Below are positions 17,483-24,656 of a DNA stretch of 37,658 bases, piece by piece. Under the pieces are notes generated by a model that was not told the DNA's origin, ran no database searches, and was given only the letters and a program-made list of their open reading frames with translations. A program made the translations under genes and the position numbers. The first letter of the stretch is position 1, and each line of letters starts with the position of its first letter. This stretch comes from Muribaculaceae bacterium (GTDB taxonomy: Bacteria; Bacteroidota; Bacteroidia; Bacteroidales; Muribaculaceae): positions 1-37,658 of the forward strand of contig JAKVKZ010000033.1 in the NCBI GenBank assembly GCA_022484565.1. Reading direction: 5' to 3'.

Positions 17483-17900
17483 AACATAATTCAAAATTTT
17501 GCACGCTAACAAAATTTCCTCAGAATGCTTCACCCTACTTCAATGCCTTGCTTCTTTTTTCGCCATGGGTCATGATTTCAAAGAACTACTCCAGAAACTT
17601 TTTGCCGGATAACAGCAATAGTTTCTCCAAGCAAAATTAGAGAAGACATAATTAAAAAAATCAAGGAAATAGGATAAATAAGAAATAGAATTAGATTTCA
17701 AGTAATTAGTAATTATTAGTAGCCTTTGCTGATGTAAAAGTAATACCATTTTTATATGGTATCTAATTTTTCTAAGAAAAAGTGCATTTTCAGGCTAAAT
17801 TTAACTTCAATTTTATTAAATTAATTTTCAATTTAACGTTTAAGGCAAAATATTGAAGTTTGAAGGCCAATTTTCGGGGAAGGATTATTCAAAGAAAAAT
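17483..17900. other. AT-rich gene-free stretch between array B and the hairpin-bounded element
   Basis: No supported gene. Two small inverted repeats are visible: ATACCAT/ATGGTAT around 17744-17763 and TTTTTCT/AGAAAAA around 17767-17782. Composition is strikingly AT-rich compared with the genes upstream. Confidence 0.6.
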
Positions 17901-17953
17901 GTCGTAAACGGGCGGAATCTCTATTTTTTTGGCACATTCCGCCCGTTTACGAC
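17901..17953 (+). repeat. Left 53-bp terminal hairpin repeat
   Basis: GTCGTAAACGGGCGGAAT (17901-17918), a 17-bp spacer (17919-17935, CTCTA, T run, GGCAC), then the exact complement arm (17936-17953). The 18-bp stem is perfect. Confidence 0.97.
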
Positions 17954-17963
17954 AAAAAAACAT

Positions 17964-17971
17964 TATCTTTG
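17964..17971 (+). promoter_or_regulatory. -7 promoter box of the ATPase-nuclease gene
   Basis: TATCTTTG lies 10 bp inside the left hairpin and 44 bp before the ATG. No TTTG sits at the expected -33 distance; that position falls inside the right arm of the hairpin. Confidence 0.6.
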
Positions 17972-18015
17972 CCACCGAAATAAAATCGCTGTCAAGACTC
18001 AAAAACCATTCAGAC

Positions 18016-19434
18016 ATGATAATAGGAAGGAAAAAAGAGCAGGCAATACTGCAAAAAGCATACAATTCGGAATATTCCGAATTTGTAGCAGTGTATGGCC
18101 GCCGCAGAATAGGCAAGACCTTTCTTGTGAGAGAGTTCTTTAATTACAAATTCACATTTTATCACACGGGAGTATCAAAAGAGAAAACCAGAATTCAGCT
18201 TAAGAGTTTCCAATCTTCGCTAAAGAAACAAGGGCTGAAAGATGCGCCAACGCCAAAAAATTGGCTCGACGCATTTGACATGCTGGCAGAACTTATAGAA
18301 AAATCAAGTGATAAGAAAAAAGTGATATTTATAGATGAAATGCCATGGATCGACGCACCACGCTCAAGTTTTCTTCCGGCATTCGAGCACTTCTGGAACG
18401 GCTGGGCCTCGGCAAGGAAAGATGTGCTACTGATAATATGCGGTTCCGCCACTTCGTGGATAATGAATAAGGTGATACACAATCATGGTGGACTTCACAA
18501 CCGCGTTACCTATAATATTCCTTTGGAGCCATTTACGCTGAATGAATGTGAACAATACGCAAAAAATTTGAAGTTGGAAATGAGCCGCCGACAGCTACTT
18601 GAATGCTATATGATTTTAGGAGGAGTACCTTATTATTGGTCGAAACTTCAAAGCGACATAAGCCTTGCACAAAATGTGGATGAACTATTCTTTTCACGCC
18701 ATGGGGCCTTAAAAGACGAATTCAAAGAACTGTACGCATCACTATTCAGCAATCCAGAACCATACATGAACATAATAACGGCATTAGGGCAGAACAAAAC
18801 CGGATTAACAAGAGAGGACATAATCAATCACTGCAAAATCAACGATAGCGGAAAGTTGACCAAGTATTTGGAAAACTTGGAATCATGCGGCTTCATAAGA
18901 AAGTATTTTTCAATAGGGAAAAAGACAAAAGACTCAATATATCAGTTGATAGACAACTACACTCTATTCTACTTCAAATTCATCAGGGACAACCGCGTAA
19001 CCGATAAACATCAATGGAGCAAAAATATCGACACACCTTTATACAACACTTGGTGCGGACTATCTTTTGAAAAAGTGTGCCTACAGCATAGTGACCAAAT
19101 CAAAGAGAAACTTGGAATTTCGGGAGTAATAAGTAGTGAATATTCATGGCACACCGAAGGAACGCCTGAATATCCGGGGGCACAGATAGACCTGCTAATT
19201 GACAGAAACGACGATGTGATTAACTTATGCGAAATGAAGTTTACCAAAGCCCCATTCAGAATAGATAAAGAATATGACCTTGCCCTACAACGGAAAAGGG
19301 AGATATTCAAGAGGAAAACAAAAACTCAGAAGGCAATACACATAACAATGGTGACATCTTCAGGATTGGAAGATAATAGTTTTGCCCAAGATATTCAAAG
19401 CCAAGTCACAGCGGATGATTTGTTCAAGGAATAA
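18016..19434 (+). CDS. AAA/archaeal-type ATPase with C-terminal PD-(D/E)XK-like (DUF234) domain
   Basis: The 472-aa protein has Walker A GRRRIGKT at 28-35, Walker B VIFIDE at 103-108, a LLIICGSATSW sensor-like strand near 140-150, a winged-helix segment (about 265-330) and a C-terminal domain with the nuclease-like pattern D392 ... E406-x-K408 (IDLLID then CEMKF). This matches the ATP-binding DUF234 family that is abundant and poorly understood in Bacteroidetes and archaea. The ATG at 18016 gives the usual MIIGRKKE start; the frame extends to a TTG at 17929 inside the left hairpin, which I reject. The gene fills the space between the hairpins. Function unknown; a role in mobility or DNA processing is inference. 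Confidence 0.85.
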   Translation: MIIGRKKEQAILQKAYNSEYSEFVAVYGRRRIGKTFLVREFFNYKFTFYHTGVSKEKTRIQLKSFQSSLKKQGLKDAPTPKNWLDAFDMLAELIEKSSDKKKVIFIDEMPWIDAPRSSFLPAFEHFWNGWASARKDVLLIICGSATSWIMNKVIHNHGGLHNRVTYNIPLEPFTLNECEQYAKNLKLEMSRRQLLECYMILGGVPYYWSKLQSDISLAQNVDELFFSRHGALKDEFKELYASLFSNPEPYMNIITALGQNKTGLTREDIINHCKINDSGKLTKYLENLESCGFIRKYFSIGKKTKDSIYQLIDNYTLFYFKFIRDNRVTDKHQWSKNIDTPLYNTWCGLSFEKVCLQHSDQIKEKLGISGVISSEYSWHTEGTPEYPGAQIDLLIDRNDDVINLCEMKFTKAPFRIDKEYDLALQRKREIFKRKTKTQKAIHITMVTSSGLEDNSFAQDIQSQVTADDLFKE

Positions 19435-19435
19435 T

Positions 19436-19488
19436 GTCGTAAACGGGCGGAATGTGCCAAAAAAATAGAGATTCCGCCCGTTTACGAC
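19436..19488 (-). repeat. Right 53-bp terminal hairpin repeat
   Basis: It has the same 18-bp arms as the left copy, with the 17-bp spacer (19454-19470) in the opposite orientation, so the whole 53 bp is the exact reverse complement of 17901-17953. It starts one base after the ATPase stop codon. Confidence 0.97.
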
Positions 19489-19500
19489 AAAAAATCATGG

Positions 19501-19730
19501 GGATTATGTTGGATTTTGTGACAAATTTCGGAGAAGTATCTAATATTTTGGAACATTTTCAGGAAAGGTATCTAAGGTTTTGTGACAAATTACATACAAG
19601 TATCCCATGTTTTGAAACATTTTTGGGCAAGGTATCTAAGGTTTTGTGACAAATTACATACAAGTATCCCATGTTTTGAAACATTTTTGGGCTAAAGTAT
19701 CTCGGGTTTTGTGACATTTCCCTTCCAATG
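19501..19730 (+). repeat. Tandem array of 64-bp units
   Basis: Four units in register at 19501, 19565, 19629 and 19693. The middle two are essentially identical; the first and last are decayed. Each central unit has TTTGTGACAAA (an odd palindrome), an AAGTATCCC block and ATGTTTTGAAACAT (6-bp arms, 2-bp loop) flanked by CCC and GGG. Unrelated in sequence to the 115-bp units. From about 19731 to 19901 I see only the ara terminator. Confidence 0.9.
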
Positions 19731-19789
19731 TATGCCATAATTCAGGGTTAAATTTCCAATAAGGAGTGAATAACTGGAATTTTCGCACT

Positions 19790-19822
19790 AAAAAAGTCAA
19801 CTCGAAATGAGCTGACTTTTTT
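19790..19822 (-). terminator. Terminator of the arabinose operon
   Basis: AAAAAAGTCA and TGACTTTTTT are perfect 10-bp arms with an inner CTC/GAG. One inner pair is a G-U wobble on the minus strand but an A-C mismatch on the plus strand, which favours termination of the minus-strand kinase transcript about 80 bp past its stop. Confidence 0.8.
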
Positions 19823-19901
19823 AGGATAATCAGAATATAGAGAATCAAGATTTACTCTGAATTCTATAGCAAGCTGAAATGTGGGCAATAGATTATTTGC
19901 G

Positions 19902-21506
19902 CTATTTCTTAAATTTTACAGCTGCTTCCTCTATGGCCAAACCTGCCTTGTACTGTTCTATATAGGCCTCAAATCCAGCCACATCTTCAGGCGTAGGCGG
20001 AATTTCGACTCCAGTATTGCCTGCAAATACATTCTCATCAAGGAAGTCGGCGAGCGACAAATGCTTGCCATTGTTAACGAGATAAGAGGCAAGCAAGGCA
20101 ATGCCCCAAGCACCACCTTCACCGGCAGTAGCCATGACGGAGATGGGGGAGTTAATGGCAGCGGCAAGTATTTTCTGGCCAACGCCCTTGGTCTTGAACA
20201 AACCGCCATGACCAGTAATACGGTCAACCTTGACGTGCTCCTTCTTGAAAAGGATGTCGTTGCCGATTTTCAATACGCCGACAGAAGCATAGAGATTGGC
20301 ACGCATGAAGTTGGCAAGATTGAATTTGTCGTTGGCAGAACGTACGAACAAAGGCCGCCCTTCAGCAAAGCCAGTGACAGGCTCACCTGAGAAATAGTTG
20401 TAAGCGATGAGGCCTCCACAATCGGCATCGCCCTGCAAAGCATGATTGTAAAGTTTGCCGAAAATTTCGCCCATGTCAACAGGCACACCCAGGAGTTGCT
20501 GATATTCCTTAAACAGATTGACCCAAGCATTCAAGTCGGAAGTACAGTTGTTGCAGTGTACCATAGCAACAGGACTGCCAGAAGGAGTTGTCACCATATC
20601 AATCACTTCGTAAGGCTGCGACAATGCCTTTTCCAGAACAATCATCGAAAAAGATGATGTGCCAGCTGACACATTTCCTGTGCGCTGACGTACGGAATTT
20701 GTCGCTACCATGCCAGTGCCGGCATCGCCTTCAGGCGGACATAATGGGATTCCAGCTTTCAAATGGCCAGACGGGTCAAGCAATTTAGCTCCCTTTTCAG
20801 TCAATTTACCGGCATATTCACCTGCCAACACGACCTTTGGGAAAATGTCGAGCAGCTTCCAGCCGAAGCCTCCCTTTGAATCAATCAATTTATCAAACTT
20901 CTCAACCATCGCAGAAGAATAATCGTTGGTGGTAGAGTCGATAGGAATCATGCCGGAAGCATCACCGATACCGAGAACTTTTTCACCGGTAAGCTGCCAA
21001 TGGATGTAGCCCGCCAACGTGGTCTGGAATTTGATGTCCTTAACGTGTTCTTCCTTGTTTAGAACTGCCTGATATAAGTGGGAGATGCTCCAGCGGAGAG
21101 GAATATTGAAATTGAACAATTCAGAAAGTTCAGCAGCGGCCTGGGCAGTATTGGTATTCCTCCAAGTCCTGAACGGGGCAAGGATTTCCTCTTTATCGTT
21201 GAACGCCATGTAACCGTGCATCATAGCGCTGAAGCCGATGGCAGCAAGCGATTGAATTTCGACGCCATAGGCCTTCTTTACGTTAGCACGAAGGTCGGCA
21301 TAAGAATCCTGTAAACCGCTCCAGATAGCCTCGATGCTATAAGTCCACAAACCATCGACAAGCTGATTTTCCCATTCATGGCTACCTTGCGCAATGGGGT
21401 TGTTATCTTGGTCAATCAAAACGGCCTTGATTCTTGTAGAACCAAATTCGACACCAAGGATGGCCTTACCGGCCTCAATGGTGGATTTTGCATTTAAATT
21501 ATTCAT
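19902..21506 (-). CDS. FGGY-family carbohydrate kinase, probably L-ribulokinase
   Basis: A 534-aa sugar kinase of the actin-like ATPase fold. The N-terminal ATP loop is [17 protein letters not shown] (about 16-32); other motifs are [11 protein letters not shown], a TWRNTNT substrate segment, [10 protein letters not shown], and the C-terminal [18 protein letters not shown] and [15 protein letters not shown]. Automatic annotation tends to call such proteins xylulose kinase, but placement as third gene after araD and araA points to L-ribulose phosphorylation. The kinase gene starts about 100 bp after araA and ends at a terminator. Confidence 0.85.
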   Translation of the reverse strand: MNNLNAKSTIEAGKAILGVEFGSTRIKAVLIDQDNNPIAQGSHEWENQLVDGLWTYSIEAIWSGLQDSYADLRANVKKAYGVEIQSLAAIGFSAMMHGYMAFNDKEEILAPFRTWRNTNTAQAAAELSELFNFNIPLRWSISHLYQAVLNKEEHVKDIKFQTTLAGYIHWQLTGEKVLGIGDASGMIPIDSTTNDYSSAMVEKFDKLIDSKGGFGWKLLDIFPKVVLAGEYAGKLTEKGAKLLDPSGHLKAGIPLCPPEGDAGTGMVATNSVRQRTGNVSAGTSSFSMIVLEKALSQPYEVIDMVTTPSGSPVAMVHCNNCTSDLNAWVNLFKEYQQLLGVPVDMGEIFGKLYNHALQGDADCGGLIAYNYFSGEPVTGFAEGRPLFVRSANDKFNLANFMRANLYASVGVLKIGNDILFKKEHVKVDRITGHGGLFKTKGVGQKILAAAINSPISVMATAGEGGAWGIALLASYLVNNGKHLSLADFLDENVFAGNTGVEIPPTPEDVAGFEAYIEQYKAGLAIEEAAVKFKK

Positions 21507-21608
21507 GGGAACAGAATGATGTTAGATAAAAACGCAACGCACTTTTCCCAATTCACGAATCAAAGTATGGGGCATTGACCATGAATTGAGAAAGTGCAAA
21601 TTACGTGT

Positions 21609-23150
21609 TTAGCGAAGAGATTTGTTAAGCAAATAGTACACTTCGTTGAAACGGAGTTCCTTGCGGAAATCCTCGTAGTCGGTTTTTTCGTTGATTATGC
21701 AACATTCAATATCCGCGATTTCGGCATAGTCACGCCAGTATTCGTCAGTAATGTCGTAAGAGAAACAGCTGTGGTGAGTTCCGCCAGCGTTAAGCCAACA
21801 GCCTACACCTACCTCGAATGTCGGTTCAGGAATCCAAAGGTTGGATGCAACAGGCAACTTAGGCAATGGTTTGCTCTTGATGCAATTCACATCGTTCACG
21901 ATGAGGCGGAAACGGTTGCCCATATCGACGACAGTAGCAGCAATGCCATGGCCCTGCTTTGAAGTGAACACCAGACGAGCAGTTTGGCTCTTGCGGATGC
22001 CGATGCCAAGGAAATGGACTTCCAGACGAGGCTTTTCCTCTGCGATATCGGGGTTGATTTCCAGCATGTGGGCTTCGAGGATAGATGTGTTGTCGCCATC
22101 AAAGTTCAAGGTGTAGTCCTCAAGGAAAGAACTTCCACCCGGCAAACCTTGGGTCATGAACCAAGTGGTGCGATAGAGAGCGGCACTCTTCCAATCGCCT
22201 TCGGCACCAAATCCAAAACCATCGTGCATCAACCGCTGTGAAGCCAAACCCGGAATCTGGTCAAATCCCTTGCCAGTTTCTTCAACATTCACATCGCCCA
22301 AATCATCGAAATTGGTAGTGAATCCCTTTGCGCCCTTATCGATAAGAACAGCGCGGAGCGTGAGTTCAGCCTTAGCCGAATTCCAAATTTTCTTGTAAGC
22401 CTCAGTACCTTTGTCCTCAAGGGCTTTATCGTGGGCATAATCATGGAAATAAACAGCCACGAGAGCATCAACATCAGCATCCTTGACCTGATTGAAATAA
22501 ACCATGACATCACTGAATGCCATATAATCAACGTGATAGCCAAGCACCTGCTCGGCAGCGACCTTGTCGCCATCAGTTACGGAGACATTGTTCATCTGGT
22601 CGCCAAAACGGATGATGAGCATATCCTGAGCGTCAGCCCAAGCAGCACATACGCGTGACCAAACGGCAATATGATCCTGAGTCTTAGGGTCCTGCCAATA
22701 ACCGATGACGGTCTTGCGAGGCTTGCGGAGACGGGAAAGGATATGAGCATATTCACGGTCGCCGTGAGCGCTCTGATTAAGGTTCATGAAATCCATGTCC
22801 ATGGTGTCCCACGGAATCTGCTTATTGTACTGAGTGTGGAGGTGGAGCAACGGTTTGCGGAGAATCTGCAAGCCGTGAATCCACATTTTTGCCGGCGAGA
22901 AGGTGTGCATCCAAGTGATTACACCCACACACTTTTTATCGTTGTTAGCAGCCGACATGATGTCAGCCACTTCATTGGAACTATTGGCCGTGCCTTTGTA
23001 CACCACTTTAATAGGCAGGCGACCCGAATCATTCAAACCATTGACCATCTCCTTGGAGTGACCGTCAACTTGCACCACAGCATCACCACCATAAAGAAGT
23101 TGTGCACCAGTAACAAACCATACTTCAAAATTCTCAAATGCTTTAATCAT
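21609..23150 (-). CDS. araA: L-arabinose isomerase
   Basis: The 513-aa enzyme interconverts L-arabinose and L-ribulose with a divalent metal. Recognisable blocks: FEVWFVTGAQLLYGG at the N-terminus, GVITWMHTFSPAKMWIHGLQ (about 78-97), HLHTQYN, QSAHGDREY (about 125-133), RKTVIGYWQ and the metal-binding Glu/His region in the C-terminal half (EGDWKSAALYR, LEAHMLEI, GGTHHSCFSYD). Length fits the family. It is the middle gene of the operon, 147 bp after araD. Confidence 0.96.
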   Translation of the reverse strand: MIKAFENFEVWFVTGAQLLYGGDAVVQVDGHSKEMVNGLNDSGRLPIKVVYKGTANSSNEVADIMSAANNDKKCVGVITWMHTFSPAKMWIHGLQILRKPLLHLHTQYNKQIPWDTMDMDFMNLNQSAHGDREYAHILSRLRKPRKTVIGYWQDPKTQDHIAVWSRVCAAWADAQDMLIIRFGDQMNNVSVTDGDKVAAEQVLGYHVDYMAFSDVMVYFNQVKDADVDALVAVYFHDYAHDKALEDKGTEAYKKIWNSAKAELTLRAVLIDKGAKGFTTNFDDLGDVNVEETGKGFDQIPGLASQRLMHDGFGFGAEGDWKSAALYRTTWFMTQGLPGGSSFLEDYTLNFDGDNTSILEAHMLEINPDIAEEKPRLEVHFLGIGIRKSQTARLVFTSKQGHGIAATVVDMGNRFRLIVNDVNCIKSKPLPKLPVASNLWIPEPTFEVGVGCWLNAGGTHHSCFSYDITDEYWRDYAEIADIECCIINEKTDYEDFRKELRFNEVYYLLNKSLR

Positions 23151-23210
23151 AATTGTTGTTGTTTTAAGTTATTAAAAAGTTTATGTAAAGATGTCCTATT
23201 TCCACAGATT

Positions 23211-23250
23211 GGACTATGACAGAGTAAATGCTTTCATGATTGTCAAGTCC
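23211..23250 (-). other. Hairpin in the araD-araA spacer
   Basis: On the transcript strand GGACTTGACA pairs with TGTCATAGTCC around a 19-nt loop with one bulged base. There is no T run, so it is not a simple terminator; it could be an mRNA processing or stability element. Confidence 0.4.
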
Positions 23251-23297
23251 GAAAAAATATTTATTGAAAATCCGATTGTTATTATTGATTGATAATT

Positions 23298-23996
23298 CTA
23301 TTTCTTCTGACCATAATAGGCATTAGGGCCATGCTTACGGCTAAAGTGCTTCTCAATGAGAAAAGAGTTCATCGTGGTATTCGGGTTAACCGAAAATGAG
23401 ACGAAAGCCATTTTAGCTACCTGCTCCATCACCACAGCGTTATATACGGCATTTTCCGCATCCTTACCCCACGAGAAAGGTCCATGATTTTTGACCAGCA
23501 CCCCAGGAGTGTGCATGGGATTGATACCAACATCCCTAAAGCGACGTACGATTGCATCGCCAGTTTCCAGTTCATAATCACCCATAACTTCGGCCTCCGT
23601 CATGTCGGCGGTACAAGGAATGTCGTCGTGAAAATAATCAGCGTGGGTGGTACCTATATTAGGAATGTCCTTACCAGCCTGCGCCCAAGCCGTGGCATAG
23701 GTGGAATGGGTGTGAACGATACCGCCTATTTCGGGGAACGCCCGATAAAGCACAAGATGGGTAGGAGTATCGGAAGAAGGATTTAAATCTCCCTCGACAG
23801 TTTTACCAGTCAGCAGGTCAATCACAACCATATCATCAGCTTTCATCACATCATAACTGACTCCCGACGGCTTGATGACAACCAAACCCTTTTCACGGTC
23901 AATACCCGACACATTACCCCATGTGAAAATAACGAGGCTGTGCCTGACCAAATCAAGATTGGCGCGATATACTTTTTCTTTTAGTTCTGTTAACAT
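23298..23996 (-). CDS. araD: L-ribulose-5-phosphate 4-epimerase
   Basis: The 232-aa class II aldolase-fold enzyme converts L-ribulose-5-P to D-xylulose-5-P. Motifs: [21 protein letters not shown] (phosphate binding), [22 protein letters not shown], the zinc ligands of HTHS in [16 protein letters not shown], a GTTHADYF segment and a third His region [11 protein letters not shown]. The C-terminus carries [10 protein letters not shown], typical of AraD. First gene of the araD-araA-kinase operon. No araR gene is adjacent. Confidence 0.96.
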   Translation of the reverse strand: MLTELKEKVYRANLDLVRHSLVIFTWGNVSGIDREKGLVVIKPSGVSYDVMKADDMVVIDLLTGKTVEGDLNPSSDTPTHLVLYRAFPEIGGIVHTHSTYATAWAQAGKDIPNIGTTHADYFHDDIPCTADMTEAEVMGDYELETGDAIVRRFRDVGINPMHTPGVLVKNHGPFSWGKDAENAVYNAVVMEQVAKMAFVSFSVNPNTTMNSFLIEKHFSRKHGPNAYYGQKK

Positions 23997-24101
23997 TGTG
24001 ATAATAACGAATTTAAGCTATAGCTCCCTATACGCACCAGCGCAAAATCAGCATATAAAGGAATAGCGTTTAGTACCAGTCTTTCTCATTAATCATTTAA
24101 G

Positions 24102-24168
24102 AAATTTCCACGATAGAGCATTTCCACCTTTAGCATATTCTTAGGTAAAGATTAATCGTGGTAAATTT
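24102..24168. promoter_or_regulatory. Inverted repeat upstream of the arabinose operon
   Basis: AAATTTCCACGAT (24102-24114) and ATCGTGGTAAATTT (24155-24168) are complementary over 13 bp with one extra base, 40 bp apart, and lie 106 bp upstream of araD. It may be a looping operator pair or a leader hairpin. No clean -7 box for araD is visible in 23997-24271, and no other gene is there. Confidence 0.4.
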
Positions 24169-24271
24169 ACTATTTTCCCCCAATTAGTTGTATATCACAG
24201 CATAAGGTTTTAAATATAAAAGTGTATTTTTAACATTCTTAAATCCGAGAGGACAAACTGTTAGGACATAA

Positions 24272-24304
24272 AAAATCCTGCAAATTATTAATTTACAGGA
24301 TTTT
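24272..24304 (-). terminator. Terminator of the tRNA-Asn pair
   Basis: Arms AAAATCCTGCAAAT and ATTTACAGGATTTT around a 5-nt loop. On the minus strand the one imperfect pair is a G-U wobble (C-A mismatch on plus), and six T follow, which fits termination of the minus-strand tRNAs 11 bp downstream of the first-listed gene. Confidence 0.8.
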
Positions 24305-24314
24305 ACTTGATTTG

Positions 24315-24388
24315 CGCTTCAAGATGGACTTGAACCAACGACCCCATGATTAACAGTCATGTGCTCTAACCAACTGAGCTATTGAAGC
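24315..24388 (-). tRNA. tRNA-Asn (GTT anticodon), copy 1
   Basis: A 74-nt cloverleaf on the minus strand: acceptor GCTTCAA/TTGAAGC, anticodon stem CATGA/TCATG with loop CTGTTAA (GTT), T-loop TTCAAGT, discriminator G. The T-stem GTTGG/CCATC has one T-T mismatch (50-64). CCA is not encoded. Confidence 0.95.
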
Positions 24389-24412
24389 AAGCTGAGTTTA
24401 TTTTTGAAATTG

Positions 24413-24486
24413 CGCTTCAAGATGGACTTGAACCAACGACCCCATGATTAACAGTCATGTGCTCTAACCAACTGAGCTATTGAAGC
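24413..24486 (-). tRNA. tRNA-Asn (GTT anticodon), copy 2
   Basis: Identical in sequence to copy 1, including the T-stem mismatch, separated by 24 bp. It is the promoter-proximal gene of the pair. Confidence 0.95.
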
Positions 24487-24515
24487 AGGGTGCAATGCCT
24501 TTCAGAATTGCGTTG

Positions 24516-24523
24516 CAAAAGTA
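24516..24523 (-). promoter_or_regulatory. -7 box of the tRNA-Asn pair
   Basis: On the minus strand TACTTTTG matches TAnnTTTG, 29 bp before the first tRNA-Asn. A TTGC about 19 bp further upstream (24543-24546) is a weak -33 candidate. Confidence 0.6.
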
Positions 24524-24656
24524 CATTCAAAAATTGGAATATGCAACATCTAAGCGAAAAATCTTGAGAAAATCCACACTTTTAAATTATTTTTAAGATG
24601 GCATATTGCAGATATTCCATCGTTAAGTAGTACTTTAGCAGTCAAATTTCACGGAA

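Larger units (their letters stand above)
17901..19488 (+). mobile_element. Putative compact element: ATPase-nuclease gene bounded by exact inverted 53-bp hairpin repeats
   Basis: The two ends (17901-17953 and 19436-19488) are exact reverse complements. Between them lie one promoter and one gene and nothing else; the right repeat starts one base after the stop codon. AAAAAT is present just outside both ends (17895-17900 and 19490-19495), a possible but low-complexity target duplication. No transposase, integrase or reverse transcriptase is recognisable. Mobility is inferred from the architecture only. Confidence 0.5.

Noticed and set aside
17929-18015. Upstream TTG extension of the ATPase-nuclease gene
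   Set aside because: It begins inside the left hairpin, upstream of the -7 box at 17964, and adds residues unlike the family start at MIIGRKKE.
17901-19488. IS200/IS605-type element
   Set aside because: Those have a small HUH transposase and asymmetric subterminal hairpins; here no HUH motif is seen and the two ends are exact inverted copies.
19501-19730. Possible CRISPR array
   Set aside because: The whole 64-bp unit is repeated, so there are no variable spacers.
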